From: Candidatus Saganbacteria bacterium
Lineage (GTDB): Bacteria > Margulisbacteria > WOR-1 > XYC2-FULL-46-14 > WPAF01
Length of the DNA: 64,000 bases
Reading direction: 5' to 3'
NCBI GenBank assembly: GCA_016223205.1
Contig: JACRPM010000003.1
Location: 62,001 to 126,000, forward strand
In this document: positions 7,841-15,465 of the stretch, piece by piece
Numbering within the stretch: the first letter of the stretch is position 1
How the letters are laid out: every line of letters starts with the position of its first letter
Translations under genes and position numbers: made by a program
Notes under the pieces: model-generated
What the model saw: the letters and a program-made list of their open reading frames with translations, nothing else
Database searches by the model: none
Told to the model about the DNA's origin: nothing

Positions 7841-8535
7841 CCCCCCCGGATGATCGTATCCTTCACGAAGTCCCGGCAGGCGGCCGCCATCTTCACGAAA
7901 TCGTCTTTAGAATATGGCCTGACCTTTAACAGGCCGGGATCCAGAGTATCTTTAGGGACGAACTGCTGGAGCACGAATTTTTTAGCGCCGGGGATCTCCC
8001 GGGCAATATCCAACACCTCTTCACTTTTTAAAAAAGCCGGACACACCGTGGTGCGGAATTCGTAATCAATTCCGGAGCCCATCAGCAGATCGACGCTTTG
8101 GCGAATGGTGCCGGGATCGAGCGAGGCGCCGGTGGCCGCGAGGTATTTTTCGTTAAGCGGAGCCTTAAGGTCCATGGCCACATAGTCCAAAAGTTTTTCA
8201 TCCAACAGATCCTTGAGCATGGCCGGATTGCTGCCGTTGGTATCGAGTTTTACCAGGAAGCCCAGCGACTTTAAATGCCGGATGAAAGCCGGCAGGTCGG
8301 CCTGCAGGGTGGGCTCCCCGCCGGTGATCACCACTCCATCGATAAAATCTTTCCGCTTCAGGATGAAATCATCGATAAGGGCGGGGTCGATCGAAGGCAG
8401 GGACTCGGCCTTTAAAACCAAGACGGCATTGTTGCAGAAAGGACAGCGGAAGTTGCAGCCCGGAACGAAAATTACCGAGGCGATCTTGCCGTCCCAATCG
8501 AGAAAGGAGGTCTCGATGAAGCCCCGGATATCCAC
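7837..8535 (-). CDS. Radical SAM activase, anaerobic ribonucleotide reductase type (NrdG2-like)
   Basis: A 232-residue radical SAM enzyme. The 4Fe-4S/SAM motif is CNFRCPFC (C-x3-C-x2-C), preceded by SVIFVPG. GGEP follows (VVITGGEPTLQ), then DTNG and LDYVAMDLKAP. This is the pattern of proteins annotated as anaerobic ribonucleoside-triphosphate reductase activating protein (TIGR02495 type) or PflA-like glycyl-radical activases. No nrdD or glycyl-radical partner lies in the window, so the target is inferred only by family. Its start overlaps the mgtC stop, in the leuD-archease-mgtC operon. Confidence 0.85.
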   Translation of the reverse strand: MDIRGFIETSFLDWDGKIASVIFVPGCNFRCPFCNNAVLVLKAESLPSIDPALIDDFILKRKDFIDGVVITGGEPTLQADLPAFIRHLKSLGFLVKLDTNGSNPAMLKDLLDEKLLDYVAMDLKAPLNEKYLAATGASLDPGTIRQSVDLLMGSGIDYEFRTTVCPAFLKSEEVLDIAREIPGAKKFVLQQFVPKDTLDPGLLKVRPYSKDDFVKMAAACRDFVKDTIIRGG

Positions 8536-8963
8536 TAGGCCCCTTCGCCGCGAATATACTTCTTTTCGAACTTATGCAAGAACCAGAGGGTCGAGAAGGT
8601 GATCAGGGTAGCCAGGCCCGCGGCAAGATAAAAAGAAGCCCCCAGCGCCATCCCGATGGCCGCCACCGTCCAGATCGAAGCCGCAGTGGTGATGCCGATC
8701 ACCGAGCCGCCCGCCTGCAGAATAGTGCCCGCCCCGATAAAACCGATGCCGGTGACGATGTTGCCGGCGATGCGCGCCATATCGGTCCCCGGATATTTTT
8801 GCCCGAAGCCGATAGAGATAATAGTAAAGAGGGTGGAGCCCAGGCAGACCAGGATATTGGTGCGCAAGCCCGCGGCTTTCTTCTCTTTCTCCCGCGAATA
8901 ACCGATGATGCCGCCGCAGACACAGGCCAGGAGCAATTTTACCGCCACTTCCCAATCAGACAT
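8535..8963 (-). CDS. MgtC/SapB family membrane protein
   Basis: A 142-residue integral membrane protein with four predicted helices. It carries the MgtC core: IIGYSREKEKKAAGLRTN, LVCLGSTLFTIIS, and GNIVTGIGFIGAGTI. MgtC proteins are linked to magnesium limitation and inhibit F-type ATP synthase in enteric pathogens. In free-living bacteria the function is less clear. It lacks the soluble C-terminal ACT-like domain of longer homologues. It overlaps archease by 8 bp and the radical SAM gene by one base. Confidence 0.88.
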   Translation of the reverse strand: MSDWEVAVKLLLACVCGGIIGYSREKEKKAAGLRTNILVCLGSTLFTIISIGFGQKYPGTDMARIAGNIVTGIGFIGAGTILQAGGSVIGITTAASIWTVAAIGMALGASFYLAAGLATLITFSTLWFLHKFEKKYIRGEGA

Positions 8964-9363
8964 CGAATATCACCTTTGCCCTTTTTTCCAAAACCTCCAG
9001 CTGATTATAGGTCGCGGCCTTGATCGGCCGGTGGAGCTCGTGCAGGTTATTCTTGATCTGCTCGCCCTTGACCCGGGCCTTGAGCGCTTTGTCGGTTAAC
9101 CAATAGACCTCAAATTCATTGAGCAGCAGATGTTTGGAATCTTCGAGAAAGATCAATTCGTTGAGCCAATTAATAAAAAGCTCTTCGCGATCTTCTCCGG
9201 CTACGGCGATCTCCAGGGTTTCTTTGGTCTCAATTTCCTTGATCTCCGCCATCAGTGAGAACATTCCCAGCGCGGCATTTTGAAAGACCTCTTGGTAGCT
9301 GCCCCCGTAGACCATCAACCCTACGTCGGAAGGATGCGAAATGATCTCAAAGCGCTTGTTCAC
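8956..9363 (-). CDS. Archease
   Basis: A 135-residue archease family protein. Landmarks are the N-terminal FEIISHPSDVGLMVYG with the metal-binding Asp, NAALGMFSLM, WLNELIFL, and the C-terminal HRPIKAATYNQL. Archease activates the RNA ligase RtcB in tRNA splicing and RNA repair. No rtcB is in the window, so it must act in trans or have another role. It sits in an operon with leuD (overlap 4 bp) and mgtC (overlap 8 bp). Confidence 0.9.
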   Translation of the reverse strand: MNKRFEIISHPSDVGLMVYGGSYQEVFQNAALGMFSLMAEIKEIETKETLEIAVAGEDREELFINWLNELIFLEDSKHLLLNEFEVYWLTDKALKARVKGEQIKNNLHELHRPIKAATYNQLEVLEKRAKVIFDV

Positions 9364-9866
9364 AGCTTAAAGCCGCCGTGCTTTTTAAAGTGTTCCACCA
9401 GCCCGCCGTCTGCCAACAAGGTCTGCATGGTGGGGGGCAGGGGGGCGATCTTGATATCTTGATTCTTGGTCTTATTCTTTATCACTCCAGCGTCGAGATC
9501 GACTTCCAACTCATCGCCCTCCGCTATCCCGGAGGTGTCGCATTCGATAGCCGGCAGTCCCAGGTTGAAACAGTTGCGATAAAAGATGCGGGCGAAAGAT
9601 TTGGCCAGGACTGCGGAAAGACCGGCGTATTTTATGGCTTGGGGCGCCTGCTCTCTTGATGACCCGCAGCCGAAATTTTTCCCCGCCACCAAAAAATCGC
9701 CCTTTTGCAGTCGCCCGTAGAATTCGGGGTCCAGATCCTCCATCAGGTGCTTGGCTAACTCCACCGGGTCCTGGATCTTGAATTTGTACCGGCCGGAGAT
9801 GATGTAGTCGGTGTTAATATCGTCTAATTGCTTTTTTGGCAGGTGTGCTTTGCCAGTAAGTTTCAT
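9360..9866 (-). CDS. leuD: 3-isopropylmalate dehydratase small subunit, archaeal-type LeuD/HacB
   Basis: The swivelling small subunit of isopropylmalate isomerase (leucine pathway) or of a homoaconitase-type relative. The 168-residue protein has DDINTDYIISGRY near the N-terminus and the GKNFGCGSSREQAPQAIKYAG substrate loop region (split: NFGCGSSREQA). SFARIFYRNCFNLGLP follows. Its short length is that of the archaeal-type family. ATG at 9864-9866 is preferred over a GTG 5 codons upstream, because TATAAT would otherwise fall inside the coding region. It heads the leuD-archease-mgtC-radical SAM operon. The large subunit gene is 2.6 kb away, separated by an insertion. Confidence 0.9.
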   Translation of the reverse strand: MKLTGKAHLPKKQLDDINTDYIISGRYKFKIQDPVELAKHLMEDLDPEFYGRLQKGDFLVAGKNFGCGSSREQAPQAIKYAGLSAVLAKSFARIFYRNCFNLGLPAIECDTSGIAEGDELEVDLDAGVIKNKTKNQDIKIAPLPPTMQTLLADGGLVEHFKKHGGFKL

Positions 9867-9872
9867 AAGGAA

Positions 9873-9878
9873 ATTATA
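9873..9878 (-). promoter_or_regulatory. -10 element of leuD, leaderless
   Basis: Minus-strand TATAAT 6 nt before the leuD ATG. The hexamer 17 nt further upstream is GTGATA, a weak -35. This promoter may have become necessary once leuD was separated from leuC. Confidence 0.5.
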
Positions 9879-9932
9879 CACGAAAAGGGTGAAATTATCA
9901 CCTATTGGGAACGAAGAATAAAAGAGTTTATC

Positions 9933-10904
9933 ATGGCCATATATTTAACGAAATTCCCCAGATTGGTTGATGTCCATCGTGCCTTAGGAAGGAAGCCAAT
10001 AGAGCGAAGCAAAAAAAGAGAGGGCGGGCCTCTTAATTTGCAGATAGTGGAAAGCGGCTTTCTTCCTGTCGAAGTAGAATATCCGCGCTTATTTCGTGAG
10101 GCGACTTCTCCGGGAAAAAACCTAATCGCCAAAGCCGAGCGTTTCGCCTCGGCATTTGAAAGAGCAGGAAGAGGTATAGCGGATGAGCTATTTGCCCCAT
10201 TTGACAGGGGGAAATTCCTGGATTTAGTGCAATGTATCGAAATTGATGCCCGACAGAAACATCTGCCACTCTTCCATCGGGTAATCGAAAAAATAATGCG
10301 CGATTATCCCGACTTCGATGTCGCCTTCATATTGCGAGGAACCGAAGGATTATATCTGGCCTTCCGCACCTATCTTCAGGTCAGGCAAATCCAGAAGCCG
10401 CTTTATGTTTTAAGGATCTCAACGCCTTTATATGAGAGTAGGCCAAGGGCAGAAATTGAACGCTTCGCCGAACAAGAATACTTATTGCCGGATGGATTTG
10501 CTACTCGGAGAAAACCGATCCTTTGTATCGACACCTTCTTCCAGGCCAGGATTTTGGCGGTCGTTCCGGCCGATGCTAAACTACTCTTTTGTTATAGGTC
10601 TCCTGATGGGATTCCTAAGCCGGATTGGCTGGATACGGCCTGGGAAGACGTTGATAAGCCAGCAACTACTATCGCAGAATTGGCCAACTCCCCACTCAAC
10701 GATCTAATGTTGCTTGAAAAGGCGCCCCGCAATCTCCCCAAAACCACCCATTTTACAGCCGAAGACGGCCGCCTGTTCCCGGATTATGATGTTGATTATT
10801 ATTTAAAAGGTGAAGGCGATCGATTTTTATCCTTTTATTGGCAGGAAGTATTGAAAGCCTGGGCCTATAATATTGCTGTTATAAGAAGTATGCTCGCCCG
10901 CTAA
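9933..10904 (+). CDS. Uncharacterised protein at the leuC-leuD insertion
   Basis: A 323-residue soluble protein that I do not recognise. It has no signal peptide or transmembrane helix. Visible parts are an N-terminal basic stretch, a central FDVAFILRGTEGLYLAF strand-helix, PILCIDTFFQARILAVVP with a central Asp, and a C-terminal tyrosine- and tryptophan-rich end. An alpha/beta fold is plausible. ATG at 9933 was chosen because upstream in-frame codons overlap the leuD promoter. It lies antisense to the leu genes, and its TAA stop overlaps the stop codon of a leuC 3'-end remnant, so it may belong to mobile cargo at this site. Confidence 0.6.
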   Translation: MAIYLTKFPRLVDVHRALGRKPIERSKKREGGPLNLQIVESGFLPVEVEYPRLFREATSPGKNLIAKAERFASAFERAGRGIADELFAPFDRGKFLDLVQCIEIDARQKHLPLFHRVIEKIMRDYPDFDVAFILRGTEGLYLAFRTYLQVRQIQKPLYVLRISTPLYESRPRAEIERFAEQEYLLPDGFATRRKPILCIDTFFQARILAVVPADAKLLFCYRSPDGIPKPDWLDTAWEDVDKPATTIAELANSPLNDLMLLEKAPRNLPKTTHFTAEDGRLFPDYDVDYYLKGEGDRFLSFYWQEVLKAWAYNIAVIRSMLAR

Positions 10905-10954
10905 AGATATTTCCTCGGATCCGCGATCTGGCCCTCGATCATCGATGCGGCTAC
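10901..10954 (-). pseudogene. Duplicated 3' end of leuC (remnant)
   Basis: Read on the minus strand this encodes VAASMIEGQIADPRKYL and a stop. That matches the last 17 residues of the intact LeuC at 12503-13780 with one difference (Q for K). Nucleotide identity to 12507-12561 is about 46 of 55. No upstream leuC coding sequence is attached. It is either the displaced original end of leuC after insertion at the gene's 3' end, or the stub of a second leuC-like gene. It is shown from the sequence directly. Confidence 0.85.
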
Positions 10955-10961
10955 AATGGAT

Positions 10962-11050
10962 GCTAAATTTAGTAGTAAATTAGTAGTTGAGCCCCCAAAA
11001 AAAGCCATAATGAGGCCAAAAAGCGTGCAAATACTAACTATGTAATTGAT
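10962..11050 (+). repeat. Direct repeat copy 1 upstream of fic
   Basis: Begins GCTAAATTTAGTAGTAAAT and includes GCCATAATGAGGCCAAAA. It corresponds to the segment at 11158-11247 with many substitutions. The starts are 196 bp apart. Confidence 0.65.
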
Positions 11051-11157
11051 AAAGGACAGCTATGTATAATATAATTTATATAGCTGAAGGGGGAATCTAA
11101 ACACCAAATTAGAACCTTTTATCCCGCATTCAAACCTTCAAAACACAACGATATTCA

Positions 11158-11247
11158 GCTAAATATTAGTAATAAATTAGTATTTGTGCCCTTAATAATG
11201 CCCATAATAAAGCCAAAATATGGTATATTACTAATTATTATGTTGCT
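11158..11247 (+). repeat. Direct repeat copy 2 upstream of fic
   Basis: Begins GCTAAATATTAGTAATAAAT and includes GCCCATAATAAAGCCAAAA, matching copy 1 at 10962-11050. It ends about 40 bp before the fic start, so it lies in the promoter region. Confidence 0.65.
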
Positions 11248-11286
11248 GCGTTAGTAGGTATGTGCTAACATAATAAGCAAGGAAAT

Positions 11287-12501
11287 ATGGAAATGGATAA
11301 ATATTTGAAGGAATATACGGAGAATTATCTCAACAAACCAGAAGTAGGATACCGCCTCCCGGCAGAAATAAAGCTGGAAGAATTCTGGCCAAAACTGATT
11401 TCTTTCCGCAAGCAAAAAGCGGAAGAGGCGCCGTTAAAGGACCAGGCAGGAAGCCGATTTTGGTATGTGATGACCCACCCTCTGCAGAAAAAACTACACG
11501 AAATCGATTCATATGGACGGGACTCCCTTTACAACATGGTCAAGGAGGAGATAGAGAGCGAGCTCATAAGGGAATCGCTGATCGAAGAGGCCTTTTACTC
11601 CAGCGTGATAGAGGGCGCATTTACAACCTTAAAGAAAGTAAAGGCCATGGTCGAAAAACGGGAGCCCCCAAAAGATAATAGCGAGCAAATGGCCCTGAAT
11701 AATTATAATGCCATGCGATTCATTCTGGAAAACAGAGGGGAAGAATTATCTAATGACATAATACTAAAGCTTCATAGAATCGTGACCGAAAATACATTGG
11801 AGGATCAGGAATATGCAGGCAAATATAGGGACGATGTCGTTTATGTAATGGACGAAAAAGACATAGTGATTTACGCCCCGCCAACGCACGATGTTATTCA
11901 GCCCCTGATGAACGATTTAATTGGTTGGGTTAACAACGAGAACGAAAAGACATTTATTCACCCAATAATTAAGGCGTCAATCCTGCATTTTTATTTTGTT
12001 TACCTGCACCCATTTTTTGACGGCAACGGCAGAACCGCCAGGGCGTTATTTTATTATTATTTAATAAAAAATAAATATGAGTTTTTCAGGTATTTTTCAA
12101 TATCATCGATAATCAGCTCCACGCGCGGGAAATATTATAAAGCAATTAAAGATGCCGAGGATTACGGTTCCGACATAACTTACTTGTTAATATATATGGC
12201 AGATGCAATCATGAAGGCAATCATAGAGATAAAAGATAAAATATCGCAGCATTATAGACGCGATTATATACTGGCAAAAATATCAGAAAAACGGGTAGCG
12301 TTAAACGAACGGCAGGAAAAGTTTATTAAAAAACTTCTTCTCTGGAAGGATAAAAGTATTAATATTAAAAAATATCAGGAAATAAATGGGGTAGTTTATC
12401 AAACGGCAAGGGCAGACTTGCTTGATATGGCGGATAAAAATATATTAACTAAATCAAAAAAGGGAAAAACCTTCAATTTCAGCATTAACACCGATTTATA
12501 G
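11287..12501 (+). CDS. Fic family protein with N-terminal inhibitory motif and C-terminal winged helix
   Basis: A 404-residue Fic/DOC protein, likely an AMP-transferase. The catalytic motif HPFFDGNGRTAR is at about residues 240-251. An inhibitory helix motif (S-x-x-x-E-G, seen as SSVIEG) lies near residue 108, which makes this a class II Fic held inactive by its own N-terminal glutamate. The C-terminal 80 residues (KFIKKLLLWKDKSINIKKYQ and on) look like a winged helix that may bind its own promoter. The gene is AT-rich compared with its neighbours and stands alone in an insertion at the leuC 3' end. It converges with leuC with one base between stops. Confidence 0.92.
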   Translation: MEMDKYLKEYTENYLNKPEVGYRLPAEIKLEEFWPKLISFRKQKAEEAPLKDQAGSRFWYVMTHPLQKKLHEIDSYGRDSLYNMVKEEIESELIRESLIEEAFYSSVIEGAFTTLKKVKAMVEKREPPKDNSEQMALNNYNAMRFILENRGEELSNDIILKLHRIVTENTLEDQEYAGKYRDDVVYVMDEKDIVIYAPPTHDVIQPLMNDLIGWVNNENEKTFIHPIIKASILHFYFVYLHPFFDGNGRTARALFYYYLIKNKYEFFRYFSISSIISSTRGKYYKAIKDAEDYGSDITYLLIYMADAIMKAIIEIKDKISQHYRRDYILAKISEKRVALNERQEKFIKKLLLWKDKSINIKKYQEINGVVYQTARADLLDMADKNILTKSKKGKTFNFSINTDL

Positions 12502-12502
12502 A

Positions 12503-13780
12503 TTATAGATATTTCCTCGGGTCAGCTATTTTGCCCTCGATCATCGAAGCGGCCACGGTGGCCGGCGAAGCCAGATAAATAAAAGCGTTGGGGTTCCCCA
12601 TTCTACCCTTAAAATTCCGGTTGGCGGTTGAGATCACATTTTCTCCTTCTGAAGGCACGCCGTTGTGGGTGCCGACGCAGGGGCCGCAGCCGGGAGTAAC
12701 CGAAGCCGCGCCAGTTTCAAGTAATATTTGAAAAGTTCCGTCTTTTATCATATCCATTAATATTTCTTTGGAAGCGGGGGCAATGATCAACCGGCAATCC
12801 TTATTAACCTTTTTACCTTTCAAGATCTTGGCGGCGATCTGGAAATCTTCCAGCCGACCGTTGGTGCAGGTGCCGATATAGCCCTGCTGGATGGGCGTTC
12901 CCAAAACTTCGAAGATCGGACAGACATTATCCACCGTATGCGGCTTGGCGATCTGGGGCTCAAGTTTCGCTACATCAATTTCAACCGCTTCTTTATATTT
13001 GGCGTCTTTATCCGCTTCCTGGGGATCCGGTTTTCTCTTGGAATGCTTTTTCACCCAATCGAGAACTTTGCCATCCGACCGCATCAAGCCCGCCTTGGCC
13101 CCGCACTCGATGGCCATGTTGGAGATGGTAAAACGCGCATCCACCGACAGCTCATCGATCGGCGCGCCCTCGATCTCGAGCGCCAAATAGGTCGCCCCAT
13201 CCGCCCCGATCTTCCCGATCAAATTCAAGATCAGATCTTTAGAATAGACGCCTTTAGGCGTTTTGCCTTTATAAACCACTTTCATGGTCTCCGGCACCTT
13301 GAACCAGAGCTTGCCGGAGATCCAGCCCGCCGCCAGGTCGGTGGAGCCGATGCCGGTCGAAAAAACATTGATGGCGCCGTAGGTGCAAGTGTGAGAGTCG
13401 GCGCCGATCACCAGGTCCCCCGGCACGCAATGCCCCTGCTCCGGGGTCAACTGGTGGCAGACCCCGCAACCGATATCATAAAGCGTGATCCCCTGCTCTT
13501 TGGAGAATTCCCGGATCTTTTTATGGATGGCGGAAACCCCTTCGTTGGGGGAGGGGGCGGAATGATCGATTATAATGGCGATCTTCGAAGGATCAAAAAC
13601 TTTCTTGGCGTTCATTTTGCGGAATGAATCGATGGCGATGCCGGAGGTCCCGTCCTGGCCGATCAAGAAATCGAGATCGGCGATCACTATATCGCCGGCA
13701 TGTGCATCGGTTTTAGAGTGGGCGCTTAAAATCTTTTCCGCGATAGTTCGACTGCGCTCACTACGTGTGGTCTTACCCAT
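12503..13780 (-). CDS. leuC: 3-isopropylmalate dehydratase large subunit, archaeal-type LeuC/HacA
   Basis: The iron-sulfur large subunit of isopropylmalate isomerase, second step of leucine synthesis. At 425 residues it is of the archaeal-type (LeuC2/homoaconitase) length. It has IIDHSAPSP, GADSHTCTYGA, and the 4Fe-4S ligands in YIGTCTNGR and TPGCGPCVG. The N-terminus M-G-K is followed by about 8 extra residues (TTRSERSR) before the family start TIAEKIL. That segment is encoded by a palindromic-repeat-like sequence. It overlaps the TPR gene by 8 bp and is likely co-transcribed with it. Its small subunit leuD is displaced to 9360. Confidence 0.93.
   Translation of the reverse strand: MGKTTRSERSRTIAEKILSAHSKTDAHAGDIVIADLDFLIGQDGTSGIAIDSFRKMNAKKVFDPSKIAIIIDHSAPSPNEGVSAIHKKIREFSKEQGITLYDIGCGVCHQLTPEQGHCVPGDLVIGADSHTCTYGAINVFSTGIGSTDLAAGWISGKLWFKVPETMKVVYKGKTPKGVYSKDLILNLIGKIGADGATYLALEIEGAPIDELSVDARFTISNMAIECGAKAGLMRSDGKVLDWVKKHSKRKPDPQEADKDAKYKEAVEIDVAKLEPQIAKPHTVDNVCPIFEVLGTPIQQGYIGTCTNGRLEDFQIAAKILKGKKVNKDCRLIIAPASKEILMDMIKDGTFQILLETGAASVTPGCGPCVGTHNGVPSEGENVISTANRNFKGRMGNPNAFIYLASPATVAASMIEGKIADPRKYL
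13748..13771 (-). repeat. Repeat-derived insertion at the LeuC N-terminus
   Basis: The minus strand reads CGTAGTGAGCGCAGTCGAAC here, a motif of the same TCGA...CGCTC type as the repeats in lysC and beside tRNA-Gln. It adds about 8 residues in frame between MGK and the conserved TIAEKIL. Confidence 0.6.
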
Positions 13781-14681
13781 GGGAGAGCTTGCTTTCGACC
13801 AGGCGGACCTTGTCGAGGATATAAGGGTCCAGCCCTTCCATCTCTTCCACTTCCTTAAGGTATTTGCGGGCCGTGGGGCTGCGGCTGATCTCCGCCAGGT
13901 CCAGCCGTCCGCGGGCCAACAGGTCTTTATAGGGATGGGCCTCTTCCACCAACTGCTTAAGTAAAACTTCGGCGTTCTTGAAATCCTCTTTCTTGGCTCG
14001 GCGCAGCAGGAGTTCGGACTCGATCAACTTGGTCTTTTGGTTAAAGTAATCGCCTTTTCTTTCCCGAAGCAGGTTGGCGGCCTTTTCGCATAAAGCGATC
14101 CCCTCGGTCAGCTTGGCCGGATAATGATAGAGAACCAACTCGGCCTTGCCCAGCTGGGCGCGGGCGCGAAAATACCAATGGGTCTTGCGGTTCTTGACGA
14201 GCTTTTCGTGGATACCCAGGGCTTTTTTGTGGTCGCCGGCCTCATCGCGCACCAGCCGCAGGTCGGCTTCGATGATAAAGGTCTTGGCCACAAAAAAGTC
14301 CGAGATATCGGCTTTCCCCAAATTCTTCCGGGCGGTCTCGCAAAGGGCCAAAGCGTCGGCGATGGCCTCTTTCTTGATGCCGGGAACTAAAAGCTCGGCT
14401 TTACCTACCTGGGCGCGCGCCCGCAGGTAGGGAGAGGAACTGGTCTTTAAAATATCTTCATAGAGCGAAAGGGCTTTATTGTAATCGCCCGGGTCGTTGC
14501 GGCCGACCAAAAGGTCCGCCATCCCGAACTTGATCTCCCCGCTGTCCGCCCGCTGGGGATATTTTTTCAGGATACCGCGGTATTTTTCGAGCGCCTTATT
14601 GATCTTTTCGCGTTCGGACGGGGCCGGAAAACCGCTCTCGCGTTCGACGATAAAGCTCATAATAGGGGAGATAATGCCCAT
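13773..14681 (-). CDS. TPR-like repeat protein
   Basis: A 302-residue, all-helical protein with six or more degenerate tetratricopeptide-like units. They recur as KALSLYEDILKTSSSPYLRA, ALALCETARKN, KALGIHEKLVKNRKTHWYFRA and GIALCEKAANLL, each followed by ARAQ(V/L)GKAEL. No signal peptide is seen, so it is probably a cytoplasmic scaffold. ATG at 14679-14681 is chosen because a consensus promoter places transcription start there; the longer upstream reading runs antisense over rnc. It is translationally coupled to leuC. Confidence 0.7.
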   Translation of the reverse strand: MGIISPIMSFIVERESGFPAPSEREKINKALEKYRGILKKYPQRADSGEIKFGMADLLVGRNDPGDYNKALSLYEDILKTSSSPYLRARAQVGKAELLVPGIKKEAIADALALCETARKNLGKADISDFFVAKTFIIEADLRLVRDEAGDHKKALGIHEKLVKNRKTHWYFRARAQLGKAELVLYHYPAKLTEGIALCEKAANLLRERKGDYFNQKTKLIESELLLRRAKKEDFKNAEVLLKQLVEEAHPYKDLLARGRLDLAEISRSPTARKYLKEVEEMEGLDPYILDKVRLVESKLSHG

Positions 14682-14709
14682 TGCCAGGTCATTGTATCTA
14701 ATGTAGAAT
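14681..14709 (+). promoter_or_regulatory. Leaderless promoter of rnc-pyrC
   Basis: TTGCCA (14681-14686), a 17-nt spacer, TAGAAT (14704-14709), then 9 nt to the rnc ATG at 14719. The -35 begins on the start codon of the opposing TPR gene. The two promoters occupy the same 37-bp gap. Confidence 0.75.
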
Positions 14710-14719
14710 AGGGTGTCAA
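14691..14719 (-). promoter_or_regulatory. Leaderless promoter of TPR-leuC
   Basis: Minus strand: TTGACA (14714-14719), a 17-nt spacer, TACAAT (14691-14696), then 9 nt to the ATG at 14679-14681. The -35 overlaps the first base of the rnc start codon. It is fully interleaved with the divergent rnc promoter. Confidence 0.75.
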
Positions 14720-15465
14720 TGGAGCGCGAAAAAGAACTAAACGAACTGGAAAAAAAGCTGGGAATACCCTTCCTCTCCAAAGCCATTTTGAACCAATCCC
14801 TCACCCATTCTTCTTTTGCCCACGAGGCCGGAGTTCCCGATAACGAACGGCTGGAATATCTGGGGGACGCGGTGCTTAAGCTGGTGATCACCGAGTATAT
14901 TTACAACAAATTCCCCACCAAGCCGGAAGGCGACCTTACCAAGATCCGCGCCACGGTGATCTCGGACGCGACTTTGGCGAACGTGGCCGAAAAGATGGGC
15001 CTGGGGAAATATCTGCTGCTTTCGGAGAATGAAAAACGCACCGGCGGAGCGCTGCGCAAATCCAACCTGGCCAACGCCCTCGAAGCCCTGATCGGCGCGC
15101 TGTACCTGGATGCCGGCATCGGCCGCTCGCGGGACTTTTTACTCGATATCCTAAGAGGCGAGATCGAGAAAGTAAGCGCCGAAGATTACATCAAGGATTT
15201 TAAGTCCGTCCTACAGGAGTATTCGCAAAAAAGAAAATGGGAACTGCCGCATTACCGGGTGCTCTCGGAATCCGGCCCCCGGCATAAGAGGATCTTCACC
15301 ATCGGGGTCAGATTGGGCGGGAAACTTTTGGGCAAGGGTTCGGGCTTGAGCAAGAAAGAAGCCGAACAAAAAGCCGCCGAGCAGGCTTACAAGAAAATTA
15401 AAATCCCCGACCGGGGGATCAGGGGGATAATAAGCAAAGTCAAGAAGCGCATATGGATGCCTTAA
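14719..15465 (+). CDS. rnc: Ribonuclease III
   Basis: A double-strand-specific endoribonuclease that matures rRNA and cuts structured mRNAs. The 248-residue protein has the RNase III signature NERLEYLGDAVLKLVI near residue 40, the second acidic cluster NALEALIGALYLDAG, and a C-terminal dsRBD (DFKSVLQEYSQKRKWELPHY through SKKEAEQKAAEQAY). ATG at 14719 is preferred over GTG at 14713 because of the promoter position. The 3' end overlaps pyrC by 13 bp, an unusual pairing of RNA processing with pyrimidine synthesis. Confidence 0.96.
   Translation: MEREKELNELEKKLGIPFLSKAILNQSLTHSSFAHEAGVPDNERLEYLGDAVLKLVITEYIYNKFPTKPEGDLTKIRATVISDATLANVAEKMGLGKYLLLSENEKRTGGALRKSNLANALEALIGALYLDAGIGRSRDFLLDILRGEIEKVSAEDYIKDFKSVLQEYSQKRKWELPHYRVLSESGPRHKRIFTIGVRLGGKLLGKGSGLSKKEAEQKAAEQAYKKIKIPDRGIRGIISKVKKRIWMP

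Larger units (their letters stand above)
10955..11286. other. AT-rich non-coding stretch between leuC remnant and fic
   Basis: About 330 bp without a convincing gene. It holds two diverged direct copies of an 85-90 bp segment (10962-11050 and 11158-11247). A possible promoter TTGATA with an 18-nt spacer to TATAAT lies near 11045-11075. An inverted repeat GTTAG/CTAAC sits ahead of the fic start. The fic Shine-Dalgarno AAGGA lies at about 11279-11283. Confidence 0.6.
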
